A stretch of DNA of 64,000 nt from Arcobacter arenosus (GCF_005771535.1 NZ_VANU01000005.1:54213-118212); one strand, 5' to 3'; shown: positions 1 through 9,402, counted from the stretch's first letter. A program made the numbers and translations. Notes: generated by a model not told the origin, from the letters alone.

Positions 1-673
1 CTCTTAGTTGGAATACTCCATTTGTATCTCCTGTTACATCTGTCCCATTTATTGTAAATGTTGATTTCCCATCATCTAATGACACTGTTAAGCTTACATC
101 ATCTACATCTTCTACACCTAATAAGTTATATACTTCTTCTAAAGATATTATTTTATAGTAGTTAGGAATTCCTGATGAATTATCTGCAAAATCACTCTCA
201 CTTAAGGCACTCATTATTGGCTCTTCTACTGTGATTACTGGGATATCATTCTCTCCACTTACTGCTACACTTACTGTCTTAGCTTCACTAAAGTCTGTCC
301 CATCATATGCTTTTACATCGAATGTGATATTCATTGTTTGATTCTCATCTAAGCTATCTATCTCTTCACTATAGATTACTAAATCATTCTCATTAGCTCC
401 TTGGTTTGCCCAATTACTATTATATACTCCATCTCTTAGTTGGAATACTCCATTTGTATCTCCTGTTACATCTGTCCCATTTATTGTAAATGTTGATTTC
501 CCATCATCTAATGACACTGTTAAGCTTACATCATCTACATCTTCTACACCTAATAAGTTATATACTTCTTCTAAAGATATTATTTTATAGTAGTTAGGAA
601 TTCCTGATGAATTATCTGCAAAATCACTCTCACTTAAGGCACTCATTATTGGCTCTTCTACTGTGATTACTGG
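1..673 (-). repeat. Tandem 432-bp repeats in the adhesin gene
   Basis: Bases 1-241 recur without a mismatch at 433-673, a period of 432 bp or 144 codons. The copies diverge abruptly at 242/674, where the first (N-terminal) unit begins. The array continues beyond the window edge. Identity at DNA level, including third codon positions, implies recent duplication or gene conversion rather than old domain shuffling. The repeat encodes cadherin-like extracellular domains rich in Asp, Asn, Ser and Thr. Confidence 0.95.
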
Positions 674-2581
674 TGCTTCATTACCACCATTTACAATTAA
701 AGATACAGTTGATACATCTACTAACATACCATCTGACGATTGATAATCAAAACTTATCTCTAGTTTTTCATTTGGTGTTAATAGATTAAAATATGGGCTA
801 TTTAAAGTATATGTACCATCACTTTGCATATCTATTATTAAAGCATTATTTGTTTGTAAAAGATTCACATATTTTTCACTTACAATACCTTCAATTGTAA
901 ACTCTCCTGTTGTCAAATCGATATTAACTTGAGTCAAATTATTTAAATATGTTATTGCATCAGTTATTGATGTTGTAGGTTCTAAAAGAAATGCTTCAAT
1001 TTCTTGTAACTTTTGACTATCATCAATTACTGCTGATACTAATGGATTACTTACAAATTCAAAGAAATAAGTTTTTAAAACCTGTGTAAACTCTGGGCTA
1101 GGATTATTTAGAGCAGATACAATTACAGTATTTGTTGTACTTAGTGAAATATTCAAATTTCCAGCATATGAGTATTCTATATCATCACCATTTATATCAG
1201 TTGCATTTCCTGCTACACTTCCTGTATAGTTGTAATCTACAATTTCTGTTCCACCAATTGTTACATCATTTAAATCATTTTCTTCTATTATATTAACTTC
1301 TTCTGTTGTATTTGGTGCATCATTTGAAGTAAATTTATTTTCTAAATCTTCTGCTTGTATTCTTTGAATTTCAGCCATTGTTGCAAATGGGTCTTGTGCA
1401 TCAACAGCTTGTTCAACTTGTAAATTAATATTTGCAATATTTGATGAAATATCTTCAAAGTCTAAACTTGGATTATTATTTGTAATTTCTCTTAAAAATT
1501 TTTCAATATCAGCAGGATTAGATAAATCAAAATTAGGATTATCTTGGAGAATTTGTGCAAATGAATCAAAGGCTATTAATGAAGCATCTAATTCATCCTG
1601 CCCTTCTACATTACTCAATAAAGCTGCACTTAAATTTACTAAGTTTGCAATTTGTACAGCAATAGCTTGAACTTGTGGATTTTGTTCTTGAATTGGGTCA
1701 TAGTTTAATAAATCAATATTTGTAACTAAACCAAAAGTATTAGCAATTAAACTCTCTGCTTCATTTTCAGTTAATCCATCTTTTACAAGCTCATGCATTA
1801 ACGTACTTAAAGGAGAAACAGTTGTAGAACCATTAGGAGCAGTATAAAATCCTTCAAATGGTAATCCAGTAGAGATATCTGTTCCACCAAAAGCTACAAT
1901 TGGTCCTGCTTCCAATTCTGTTTGTGTTAATCCACTAAAACTAAAGTCTCCATTTGCATCTGTTGTAGTAGATTTTTCACCAGCATCTAAAATACCATTA
2001 TTGTTTGCATCAATAAAAACTGTTGAACCAGAAATATATCCATCAATTAGTTTTCCTGAATAAAATACATTTGTTTCATTATTATTTTGATTTAAATTTT
2101 CAATTAAAGGAAAAAATCCATTTTGTGTAAACTCATTGTTAGTATCTAATCTTCCTGCAAGAGCAGGAGTATTCTCAAATGTTAATTCATTATTTTGAGC
2201 TGGATTTTGAGTACCATCACCTTGAGTAAGAACTTCACCTCCAGCAGCAGAAGCTTCCATAGCGCTTGCTAAATCTGATATACTATAAGTTTTTTCTGTA
2301 TCAGTTTCGATTAATTTAATTAAATCTGTGCCATCATTTGAATTAAGAATTTCTACCATCCCTTTTAAAACTATTTTAAAAGTTTGGGCATTATCATTAA
2401 ATGTTAAAGTTAAGTCTTTACCATCATTAGTAAGTTCTGACATATAAGAAATATTAGAAGACAACTCTATAGTTATTGTCTTGCCTTTTTGGAAATCTCT
2501 TAAAATCAATTCTTTTATCTCATTACTTGACATAAGATTGTCTAAATTTATATTTTGTTCATATTTTTCTATTGATAACAT
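1..2581 (-). CDS. Giant repeat adhesin, LapA-like N-terminus (partial; 3' end outside window)
   Basis: These are the first 860 codons of a large secreted surface protein that runs off the window edge. The ATG at 2581 is not followed by a classical signal peptide, as expected for a type I secretion substrate. Residues 1-105 form a compact module, followed by Ser-Ala-Ala-Gly-Gly at 111-115. This is the place and pattern of the LapG-type di-alanine cleavage site in LapA retention modules. Residues ~172-290 resemble an SdrD/CarbR-like surface domain with an acidic Ca-binding-like loop (DANNNGILDAGE, 191-202). A long helical Asn/Gln-rich part follows, and from ~637 cadherin-like 144-residue repeats begin. 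The family (RTX/LapA-type adhesin, biofilm attachment) is inferred. The C-terminal secretion signal and the lapD, lapG and type I transporter genes are not in view. It is divergent from a response regulator gene, which may control it. Confidence 0.85.
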   Translation of the reverse strand, partial: MLSIEKYEQNINLDNLMSSNEIKELILRDFQKGKTITIELSSNISYMSELTNDGKDLTLTFNDNAQTFKIVLKGMVEILNSNDGTDLIKLIETDTEKTYSISDLASAMEASAAGGEVLTQGDGTQNPAQNNELTFENTPALAGRLDTNNEFTQNGFFPLIENLNQNNNETNVFYSGKLIDGYISGSTVFIDANNNGILDAGEKSTTTDANGDFSFSGLTQTELEAGPIVAFGGTDISTGLPFEGFYTAPNGSTTVSPLSTLMHELVKDGLTENEAESLIANTFGLVTNIDLLNYDPIQEQNPQVQAIAVQIANLVNLSAALLSNVEGQDELDASLIAFDSFAQILQDNPNFDLSNPADIEKFLREITNNNPSLDFEDISSNIANINLQVEQAVDAQDPFATMAEIQRIQAEDLENKFTSNDAPNTTEEVNIIEENDLNDVTIGGTEIVDYNYTGSVAGNATDINGDDIEYSYAGNLNISLSTTNTVIVSALNNPSPEFTQVLKTYFFEFVSNPLVSAVIDDSQKLQEIEAFLLEPTTSITDAITYLNNLTQVNIDLTTGEFTIEGIVSEKYVNLLQTNNALIIDMQSDGTYTLNSPYFNLLTPNEKLEISFDYQSSDGMLVDVSTVSLIVNGGNEAPVITVEEPIMSALSESDFADNSSGIPNYYKIISLEEVYNLLGVEDVDDVSLTVSLDDGKSTFTINGTDVTGDTNGVFQLRDGVYNSNWANQGANENDLVIYSEEIDSLDENQTMNITFDVKAYDGTDFSEAKTVSVAVSGENDIPVITVEEPIMSALSESDFADNSSGIPNYYKIISLEEVYNLLGVEDVDDVSLTVSLDDGKSTFTINGTDVTGDTNGVFQLR

Positions 2582-2694
2582 TGAGTATCCTTCATAATTT
2601 TATAAATAATATAATAACAAAAAAGTAGTCACTTTATAGTTACATAAAGAAAATTCTAAAGATTATTTGTAACTAATTATGTTATGATAAGATT

Positions 2695-3387
2695 ATGAAT
2701 GTATCATTAAACAAAATCCTTAAACAAAGCAATGTCTTATATCTTTCTAGTAATGACAAACTATGTAAACAGACAGTAAATATTTTAAAACTTTTTTTTA
2801 AAAAAATAATTTTTAGAGATAATATTGAAAAGGCTATTTTAGCTTTTGATAGTATATTTATACATTTAATAATAACAGAGATAGATTTATATGAATCAAA
2901 TGGAATTGAATTTATCAAAAAAATCAGAACTATAAATAACAAAATTCCTATTATTGTAATTACAGAAAACAAAAATATAGATGTTTTATTAGAAGTTGTA
3001 AAATTAAACTTAACTGATTATATTATCAAGCCAACAGATGTAAATAAATTAATCACAAGTTTAAATATTAGTGCAAAAAAAATATACAACAATGGAGACA
3101 TTATAAATATAATAAATGACAATCTTACATATAATTATTTAGAAAAATCTCTTTCTTTGAATGAATCTATAATAAACTTGACAAAAAAAGAATCAAAACT
3201 ATTTGAACTTTTACTGTTAAATAAAAATAAAATTGTAAAAATAGAAGATATAAAAAAACATATATGGATAGATAAAGAAGTTTCTGATTCTGCATTAAAA
3301 ACTATGTTTAGTAGATTAACAAATAAAATAGGAAAAGATGTTATAACCAACTCTTTTGGAGTTGGTTATGGGATTTATGAAAAGTGA
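2695..3387 (+). CDS. OmpR-family response regulator
   Basis: A 230-residue two-component transcription regulator. The receiver domain (about 12-125) has the phosphoacceptor Asp64 in TEIDLYESNG and the conserved Lys112 in IIKPTD. The C-terminal winged-helix domain (about 150-230) has the family pattern LTKKESKLFELLLLNKNKIV and ends in a GVGYGIYE hairpin typical of OmpR/PhoB proteins. The usual acidic pair near the N-terminus is poorly conserved (SSNDK), so the receiver may be divergent. It is transcribed away from the adhesin gene, with 113 bp between the two starts. No partner histidine kinase is adjacent. Control of the adhesin is an inference from position only. Confidence 0.88.
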   Translation: MNVSLNKILKQSNVLYLSSNDKLCKQTVNILKLFFKKIIFRDNIEKAILAFDSIFIHLIITEIDLYESNGIEFIKKIRTINNKIPIIVITENKNIDVLLEVVKLNLTDYIIKPTDVNKLITSLNISAKKIYNNGDIINIINDNLTYNYLEKSLSLNESIINLTKKESKLFELLLLNKNKIVKIEDIKKHIWIDKEVSDSALKTMFSRLTNKIGKDVITNSFGVGYGIYEK

Positions 3388-3392
3388 TTAAC

Positions 3393-4088
3393 TTAATTTT
3401 GTAGTTTTTTTACAATCTTTATCATATAATCAGCTGAATTTTTAGCAGATGATTTTAAGAATTCGTCAAAATCAAATCCTGCATCCATATCAGCAGTATC
3501 AGAAATAGCTCTTAAAATTAAGAATGGAACATTTAAAGCATCACAAATAACTGCAACACTAGCACCTTCCATCTCAAGAGCATCTGCATTAAAAGTAGAT
3601 TCAATAAATTCTTTTCTCTCAACAGAATGTACAAATTGATCTCCTGTTGCAATAGTTCCTTCTAATACAGATATATTATTTTCTTCTGCAACTTCAAAAG
3701 CCACATCTCTTAATTCTTTTGAAGTTTCAACAAATACCTTTCCCCCAGGAACAAAACCATTTGGATGACCAAAAGCAGTAATATCTAAATCATGTTGGCA
3801 AAGCTTATCAGCAATAATTAAATCTCCAATTTTAAGTTTTGGATTTATTCCCCCTGCAACACCTGAAAAAAGTAAAGTATCACAACCAAACTTTTCAATC
3901 ATAGTAGTTGCTGTTAAACTTGCAAAAACTTTTCCAATTTTTGAATATGCAATTACAATATCAAGACCATTTAAATTTACTTCATAATATTTGTTGTCTG
4001 CAAATTCTGTTACTTTTACATTTTCAAAATACTCTAAAAGAGGTTCTATTTCCTCTTCCATAGCCCCCATTATCGCTAATTTAGTCAT
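3393..4088 (-). CDS. mtnN: 5'-methylthioadenosine/S-adenosylhomocysteine nucleosidase
   Basis: A 231-residue MTA/SAH nucleosidase, full length for the family. It cleaves the glycosidic bond of MTA and SAH. In Campylobacterota the same enzyme also hydrolyses aminodeoxyfutalosine in menaquinone synthesis. The sequence shows the N-terminal MGAMEEEIEPL with the catalytic-base Glu, the ribose/base segment FSGVAGGINPKLKIGDL, the LEMEGASVA motif and the RAISDTAD motif carrying the catalytic Asp. It overlaps the end of fabD by 8 bp, so the two are probably translationally coupled. It is the last gene of the minus-strand run. The rest of the futalosine pathway is not in this window. Confidence 0.95.
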   Translation of the reverse strand: MTKLAIMGAMEEEIEPLLEYFENVKVTEFADNKYYEVNLNGLDIVIAYSKIGKVFASLTATTMIEKFGCDTLLFSGVAGGINPKLKIGDLIIADKLCQHDLDITAFGHPNGFVPGGKVFVETSKELRDVAFEVAEENNISVLEGTIATGDQFVHSVERKEFIESTFNADALEMEGASVAVICDALNVPFLILRAISDTADMDAGFDFDEFLKSSAKNSADYMIKIVKKLQN

Positions 4089-5013
4089 TTAATTCACCTA
4101 ATACTTTTTCTAAGCTTTCCATATCTGAAACATTTACTGTTGGCGTTGCTTTACAAATTTTTCTATTTAGACCTTTTAAAACAATTCCATTTCCAAATTC
4201 AATCATCATATCTACACTTGATGCATTTGCACTAACTGATTGTTTATATTTAACAGGAGATACTAATTGTTCTGAAAGTAATTCAATAGCTTCATCTTTT
4301 GTAGAATAAGCTTCTGCAGTTACATTTGAAATAACTGGTGAAAATTCATCTTTTAAATACTCTTCTAAATATGGTTTTAAATTTTCAACTGCTGATGTTA
4401 AAAGTTCACAATGCGATGCAACACTCATATCAAGTACAATTGCTCTTTTTGCTCCTGCTTCTTTAAATGTATCAACTAAGCTTTCTAGGTCAGCTTTAAT
4501 ACCTGCTAAAACTAATTGTCCATCCATATTATAATTTGCTGGCCAAACTTGTTTTCCAAGTTCTTGTTGCTCTTTACAAATATCTTCAACAATTTTATCT
4601 CCAAGTCCAACTAGTGCCATCATACCTGCACCTCCACCTGAACAAGCTTCATTCATAAAAAGTCCTCTTCTATGAACTAATTCAACTGCATCTAAATAAT
4701 CTAATGCTCCAACAGCAACTAATGCTGAAAATTCTCCAAGAGAATGTCCTAATACAAATTCTGGAACAACATCACATTTTTCTTTAAAAATCGCATTTGC
4801 AATTGAACTTACAAGCAAAATTGCAGGTTGTGTATATTCTGTTTGTCCTAATTTATCATTTTCTTCAAAAAGAAGTTCTTCAAAGTTTATATTTAATCTT
4901 TTGCTAGCTTTACTAATCATCTCTTTAGCGATATCGCTATTTTCAAAAAAATCTTTTCCCATTCCTACAGATTGACTTCCCTGACCTGGGAAAATAAAAG
5001 CTACTTTTTTCAT
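4081..5013 (-). CDS. fabD: Malonyl-CoA:ACP transacylase
   Basis: A 310-residue FabD that loads malonyl groups onto acyl carrier protein for fatty-acid synthesis. The N-terminal FPGQGSQ (oxyanion region, 8-14), the nucleophile motif GHSLGE with Ser91, and the catalytic His201 in SVASHCEL are all present. The length is normal. It lies downstream of slyD, but a strong terminator separates the two, so it probably has its own promoter between 5014 and 5081. It overlaps mtnN by 8 bp at its 3' end. Confidence 0.96.
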   Translation of the reverse strand: MKKVAFIFPGQGSQSVGMGKDFFENSDIAKEMISKASKRLNINFEELLFEENDKLGQTEYTQPAILLVSSIANAIFKEKCDVVPEFVLGHSLGEFSALVAVGALDYLDAVELVHRRGLFMNEACSGGGAGMMALVGLGDKIVEDICKEQQELGKQVWPANYNMDGQLVLAGIKADLESLVDTFKEAGAKRAIVLDMSVASHCELLTSAVENLKPYLEEYLKDEFSPVISNVTAEAYSTKDEAIELLSEQLVSPVKYKQSVSANASSVDMMIEFGNGIVLKGLNRKICKATPTVNVSDMESLEKVLGELND

Positions 5014-5081
5014 CTCTTTTACCTTTTAAATTTAAAATTGAGCAGTATTATACTGAAAGTTTTTATTCATATAAATAAAAA

Positions 5082-5110
5082 AGCCCAAGAGTGACGAACT
5101 CTTGGGCTTT
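5082..5110 (-). terminator. Rho-independent terminator of slyD
   Basis: A perfect 11-bp stem (5082-5092 with 5098-5108) around a five-base loop. On the minus strand it is followed by a run of six T. It lies 54 bp past the slyD stop and ahead of fabD, and so closes the tol-slyD transcript. A matching T run on the plus side is short, so minus-strand use is preferred. Confidence 0.9.
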
Positions 5111-5161
5111 ATCTTTAGTTTTAACTTACTTTTAAAACTATATATTTTCGCAAACTGCGAA

Positions 5162-5737
5162 CTAATGGCTACAACCACATCCACCGTGTGATTGTTGTGG
5201 TTGAGGCTCAGATGAACAACATCCTCCACCTTCACCATGATCATGTCCGCCACCACCGCAGCATCCACCACCCATAGCAGCCATTCCACCAACTACACCA
5301 GTTTGGATCTCTTCTTCAGTTGCATCTCTTAAAGATAATACAGTAACTGAGAACATTAAAGTTTTACCAGCCATTGGGTGATTATAATCAATTGTTACAT
5401 CAGAATCAGTAAAAGATTTAACAGTTACTTGAACTGTTTCACCTTGCTCACCAGTTCCATATAAAGTCATACCTTCAGTTAATTCAATTCCTGCAAATTG
5501 CTCTTTTGGAAGAGTTTGCATTGCTTCTTCATTGTACTCACCATAAGCTTCAGCTGGTTGAACCATAACATCAGCTTGCTCATTTTCAGCCATTTCAACT
5601 AGTTTAGACTCTAAACCAGGAATAATTTGACCTCTACCAGAAATAAACTCTAAAGGAGCTCCACCAACATTTGAGTCTAGTTGCTCACCAGAGTTTGCAT
5701 CTTTTAAACTATATTCAATACCAATTACTTTTGACAT
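5162..5737 (-). CDS. slyD: SlyD-like FKBP peptidyl-prolyl isomerase with metal-binding tail
   Basis: An FKBP-type prolyl isomerase/chaperone of the SlyD family. The FKBP half-domains (about 1-65 and 125-150, with GRGQIIPGLE and DYNHPMAGKTL) bracket the insert-in-flap domain (about 70-120). The last ~40 residues are a Gly/Cys/His-rich tail with CC-GGGGHDHG-CC and a final GGCGCSH, the feature that binds Ni(II)/Zn(II) in SlyD. Two ATGs are adjacent. The second (5737) lies five bases from AAAGGA and is preferred over the one at 5740, which is too close. A role in nickel supply to hydrogenase or urease is known for the family but not shown here. Confidence 0.93.
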   Translation of the reverse strand: MSKVIGIEYSLKDANSGEQLDSNVGGAPLEFISGRGQIIPGLESKLVEMAENEQADVMVQPAEAYGEYNEEAMQTLPKEQFAGIELTEGMTLYGTGEQGETVQVTVKSFTDSDVTIDYNHPMAGKTLMFSVTVLSLRDATEEEIQTGVVGGMAAMGGGCCGGGGHDHGEGGGCCSSEPQPQQSHGGCGCSH

Positions 5738-5755
5738 CATTTTCCTTTATAAATT

Positions 5756-6703
5756 TTATTTTAATTTTCTTAATTTTTTTTCAGCTTCTTTTGCCTCTTT
5801 TGAATTTGGATAAATATCAATTACAGAGGTATAAAAATTAACTGCATTTCCTAAATCATTTGTTTCTTCAAAGGCAATTGCACTGTGAAGAAGTAATTCA
5901 GGCATATAATCAGCTTTGTCATACAACATTGCTGAAGTTTTAAAATACCTAATGGCATCATCATATTTTTCACGGTAATACCACATATTACCAAGATAAA
6001 AATTACTTGCCGCAGGCTTATAGTCTCTCTCAATTAATTCCTCAAACATAGGAATTGCTTTTGTAAACCAATCCTTTTTAAATAGTCTATATGCTTCATT
6101 GAACATATCTTCACTACTTAAATCGGATGATACCTTTTTTGTTTTAGGTTTTGCTGTAGATTTATTACTAGTTTTTACACCTAAAGATTTTTTTAAAGCT
6201 TCAAATTCTTCCCTAGTAATAAACTGACTCATATTTGATTTAAACTCTTTCTCTGAAATATAGCTTTTATTAATTTTGTTTATTGTGTCACTTAATTTTT
6301 TTACAGCAAGTTTCAAATTTGCAATATTTTTTGCAAACTCCTCTTGCATTAATAAAATTTGTTCAATATCTGCACGGTGTTTTTCAGTAAGTGTTGAATT
6401 CTCTTCAACTTTTTTGATAATCTCATTTATCTTTAAAACTGAAGTATTTAATTTTTGAGAATCACCTTCATAAATAGATTCTAATCCATCTATTCTTTCA
6501 TTAATTGATTCTAAAGACAATTTAACATCTTTAACTTTTGAATCAACATTTTCTAAAGTTTTTCTTGTTTTAAGTAAATTTTTTTCAGTAGAGTTTAATC
6601 CATAAGGATTTTTTGAATTTAAATCTCCCGCACCAAAAGCTGAGACCTCTTCAGCCCCAGCGATGGCACCAAATAAAAAGAAAGTTAGTGCAAGTTTTTT
6701 CAT
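5756..6703 (-). CDS. CpoB/YbgF-like periplasmic coiled-coil TPR protein
   Basis: A 315-residue exported protein with a signal peptide (MKKLALTFFLFGAIAGAEE). A long coiled coil (about 35-170) follows, then a Lys/Ser/Thr linker and three or so TPR units (about 200-315, e.g. ASNFYLGNMWYYREKYDDAI). This architecture and its position directly after pal match CpoB (YbgF), which links the Tol-Pal machine to septal peptidoglycan synthesis. The gap to pal is 3 bp, so it is clearly cotranscribed. The N-terminal coiled coil is longer than in E. coli CpoB. Confidence 0.85.
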   Translation of the reverse strand: MKKLALTFFLFGAIAGAEEVSAFGAGDLNSKNPYGLNSTEKNLLKTRKTLENVDSKVKDVKLSLESINERIDGLESIYEGDSQKLNTSVLKINEIIKKVEENSTLTEKHRADIEQILLMQEEFAKNIANLKLAVKKLSDTINKINKSYISEKEFKSNMSQFITREEFEALKKSLGVKTSNKSTAKPKTKKVSSDLSSEDMFNEAYRLFKKDWFTKAIPMFEELIERDYKPAASNFYLGNMWYYREKYDDAIRYFKTSAMLYDKADYMPELLLHSAIAFEETNDLGNAVNFYTSVIDIYPNSKEAKEAEKKLRKLK

Positions 6704-6706
6704 AAA

Positions 6707-7255
6707 TTACTTAACTAATTTGTGCTCAGATCTTCTGTTTTTTGACCAACACTCTTTATTTTTGTCAGTACATACAGGATTACTTTCACCAAAACTAACT
6801 ACAGAAACAGCATTTGAAGCAATACCGTCCATAACTAAAGCATCTTTTACAACTTTTGCTCTTTTTAAACCTAATGCATAGTTATACTCGTCTGTTCCCC
6901 ACTCATCGCAGTTACCTTCAACTTTAATTGTAGTTCCAGCTTGAACACCTGCTAATTTTGAAGCATTAGATTTTGCTACATCTTTCATTTCAGTTGTTAA
7001 GTTATATTTATCAAATCCAAAATAGATGTTTTCAATAAATACTTTTTCTCCATTAATCATATAATAATAACCGTTATCTGCTCTTTCTAACATTGCATCA
7101 TTAATAACTTCATCTTGAATATTAGAGTTATCAATATTATTTAATGCTGATTCAGAGTTTTTTGGAGCTTCAGTTCCAACTTCAACCTCTTTTTGACTAC
7201 ATCCAGTAAATAATACTGCTGCAACTAAGAAAGTGTAAATGCTTAATTTCTTCAT
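6707..7255 (-). CDS. pal: Peptidoglycan-associated lipoprotein
   Basis: A 182-residue outer-membrane lipoprotein. It has a lipoprotein signal with lipobox LFTGC (lipidated Cys at residue 19) and an OmpA-like peptidoglycan-binding domain in the C-terminal ~110 residues (IYFGFDKYNLT, EGNCDEWGTDEYNYALGLKRA). Pal anchors the outer membrane to the wall and works with TolB and TolQRA. It lies between tolB and the CpoB-like gene. The 131-bp gap to tolB is the widest in this cluster and could hold a secondary promoter. Confidence 0.96.
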   Translation of the reverse strand: MKKLSIYTFLVAAVLFTGCSQKEVEVGTEAPKNSESALNNIDNSNIQDEVINDAMLERADNGYYYMINGEKVFIENIYFGFDKYNLTTEMKDVAKSNASKLAGVQAGTTIKVEGNCDEWGTDEYNYALGLKRAKVVKDALVMDGIASNAVSVVSFGESNPVCTDKNKECWSKNRRSEHKLVK

Positions 7256-7386
7256 GGCGTTGTTTCCTTATATAAAATTTCAATTGATTTTACTAAATCT
7301 AAACTTAAGCGCGGTTTACAAGGGTTTTTGAGATTTTGTATATCTTGTAAAATTATTATACATTATCTTAAATACCCCTTTGTTTA

Positions 7387-8661
7387 TTACCAATCTATAG
7401 ACTGAATTTTTCCATTTTCAAGGGGGAATAAATATGATTTATCATGATTAAGTCTAATAATTCCAATAGAACTTCTATCCTTAACTGTTTTTAGGAAAAT
7501 TATAGATTCACCATCTGGAGAAAATTTAGGAAATTGATTACTTCCACTTGCAGTTAACCTTTTTAGATAATCTGATTTTGTAGACATCAAATATAGATTA
7601 AAAGCGAAATCACCAAATTCATTCCCTTTATCTCTACTTGTATAAACTATATAATCTTTAAATGTTGTTGCAGACGAATTATTTTTTCCATGATAAACTA
7701 ATCTTTCAACTCCCCTACTTCCCAGTTTTTTTGCAAAAATATTTGGGTAACTTAATCTATCAGAAACAAAAACTATTTTTGAATCGTTTTCAACAAATCT
7801 TGCTCCAACATCAATCCCTTTATAAGTAGTAAGTCTAATTTTAGATTTATTTCTTGTATCATAAAGATAAATATCTGGTTGATATTCTGGGCTTGCAGTA
7901 ATTAATACCTTTTTCCCATCTTCACTTATATCAGAAGCTACTATCATCCCCTCACTTTTCATAATTACTTCTCTTTTTCTAGTATAAAGATTTGTTTTTA
8001 CAAGTGTTGGGATACCTTTGTCATAAGTTGTGTAATAAAATTCTTCTTGTTTATTTTTATCTGCCCATTTAGGGAAAATATTCAGCCCACCTCGAATAAC
8101 TGCTTTTTGAAAAGTTAAAGTATAATCTGCAATTATAATATCAGCTTTTCTTGCCTCTTTATATTGTGAAAATAAAACAAATTTATCCATCCACTCAATT
8201 GATGGAGCTTTAAGATGTTTATTAATAGCAATTGAGATTCGATGAGCTAAAAATGGATATCTATCTTCTAGTGATGTTGTAAAACTTCTATTAAATACTA
8301 GCTGTCTTGTATTTATATCAAATAGTTTAACCATAATAGATATACCACCAAAACCACTAACTTGAGTATTTATATTTAAAAATAAATCTGTACCTCTGTT
8401 TGAAAGAGTAAGAATATTCGGCATAGAGTTATAATCAACACTTTCATTTGATTTTAAAACATCAAAATGACCGCTTACTTCTAAATCTTTTTCAATCATT
8501 TTTTTAATCTTAGTTGTTAATGATTTCTTCATTGTATTAGGTGAAACACCAATCTCTACTTTTGGAAGATTTGTAGAGTTTTTTACAATATCAAGTTCTG
8601 CATCAGCTGCAAAAACAGAAATAGAAAATATTAAAACTGAAACAATTAATTTTTTTATCAT
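7387..8661 (-). CDS. tolB: Tol-Pal protein TolB
   Basis: A 424-residue periplasmic TolB. It has a signal peptide (MIKKLIVSVLIFSISVFA), an N-terminal alpha/beta domain (about 30-165) and a C-terminal six-bladed beta-propeller with WD40-like PD40 blades (e.g. SGSNQFPKFSPDGESIIFL, VFVSDRLSYPNIF). The length is normal. It binds Pal and Colicin-type ligands in the family. The gap to the tolA-like gene is 4 bp, which supports one transcript. Confidence 0.95.
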   Translation of the reverse strand: MIKKLIVSVLIFSISVFAADAELDIVKNSTNLPKVEIGVSPNTMKKSLTTKIKKMIEKDLEVSGHFDVLKSNESVDYNSMPNILTLSNRGTDLFLNINTQVSGFGGISIMVKLFDINTRQLVFNRSFTTSLEDRYPFLAHRISIAINKHLKAPSIEWMDKFVLFSQYKEARKADIIIADYTLTFQKAVIRGGLNIFPKWADKNKQEEFYYTTYDKGIPTLVKTNLYTRKREVIMKSEGMIVASDISEDGKKVLITASPEYQPDIYLYDTRNKSKIRLTTYKGIDVGARFVENDSKIVFVSDRLSYPNIFAKKLGSRGVERLVYHGKNNSSATTFKDYIVYTSRDKGNEFGDFAFNLYLMSTKSDYLKRLTASGSNQFPKFSPDGESIIFLKTVKDRSSIGIIRLNHDKSYLFPLENGKIQSIDW

Positions 8662-8665
8662 TTAT

Positions 8666-9400
8666 TTATCCTTCTGATTTAAAGTTTATAATAATATCAA
8701 CTTTAGAGTTAATTTTGTGTGTAGGAAAGCTTTCATTTTTTTGACTTTCTAAAAACTCTTTTAATGATTGGTCAAATCTGTCATTACTAGAATATTTCAT
8801 TACTCTATAATCAAATACTCCATCATTTGTAATCATTACAAGAACTTTTACTGTAAGTCCAGCTTCTAAAAGTGATGGATTCCATCTTTGCCATAAAATC
8901 TCTTTAATTTTTGAAAAATACTCATGCTCTTCACCATTTGATGTAGCAGATGTTTTTGGCATATTAGTTGTAGTTTTTGTATCATTTAAAAGTTTATTAA
9001 CATTTAAATTATCAGTTTTCTTTTGTTTTTGAAACTTTGATTTAAATCTACTTGGGTCTAATGATTCTTTTACTGTACTAGTATTTTCTTTAACAACTTT
9101 TTTTGCAGTTGTTTTTACTTTTGCAAAAAGTGATTTTGCATCAACCCCTTTTTGTTCATTTGATCTTGATGTTGATTTTTTCACTACTTCTTTAGGTTCA
9201 GGTTTTTGAACACTTTTCTTTGCAACTTTTTTTTCAGTTGCCTTTGTTGAAATCAATTCTAATTCTAAAACAGTTGTTTTTGAAGAATCATATTTTTTTG
9301 GTTTTGGTGCATAAATATAAAGTAAAAAAGAAAAACAAATTGCTAAATAAACTGTAATTGATAAGAATCCAGATAGATAAAAAATACCTTTTTTTTCCAT
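8666..9400 (-). CDS. tolA: TolA/TonB-like energy-transducing protein
   Basis: A 244-residue inner-membrane protein with one N-terminal TM helix (about 8-30). A Lys/Ser/Thr-rich periplasm-spanning segment (about 45-150) follows, then a TonB/TolA-type C-terminal domain (about 155-244: YFSKIKEILWQRWNPSLLEAGL, VFDYRVMKYSSNDRFD). The sequence alone cannot fully separate TolA from TonB. Its place between tolR and tolB makes TolA the better call. It carries proton-motive-force energy from TolQR to TolB-Pal. Confidence 0.88.
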   Translation of the reverse strand: MEKKGIFYLSGFLSITVYLAICFSFLLYIYAPKPKKYDSSKTTVLELELISTKATEKKVAKKSVQKPEPKEVVKKSTSRSNEQKGVDAKSLFAKVKTTAKKVVKENTSTVKESLDPSRFKSKFQKQKKTDNLNVNKLLNDTKTTTNMPKTSATSNGEEHEYFSKIKEILWQRWNPSLLEAGLTVKVLVMITNDGVFDYRVMKYSSNDRFDQSLKEFLESQKNESFPTHKINSKVDIIINFKSEG

Positions 9401-9402
9401 AA

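Noticed and set aside
1-673. CRISPR-like array
   Set aside because: The repeats are 432 bp, coding, in frame and without spacers; they are protein domain repeats. No CRISPR array was seen elsewhere in the window.
5032-5292. 86-codon frame antiparallel in frame to slyD tail
   Set aside because: It overlaps the 3' end of slyD and its terminator and encodes low-complexity Val/Asp/His sequence, a shadow of the Gly/His-rich slyD tail.
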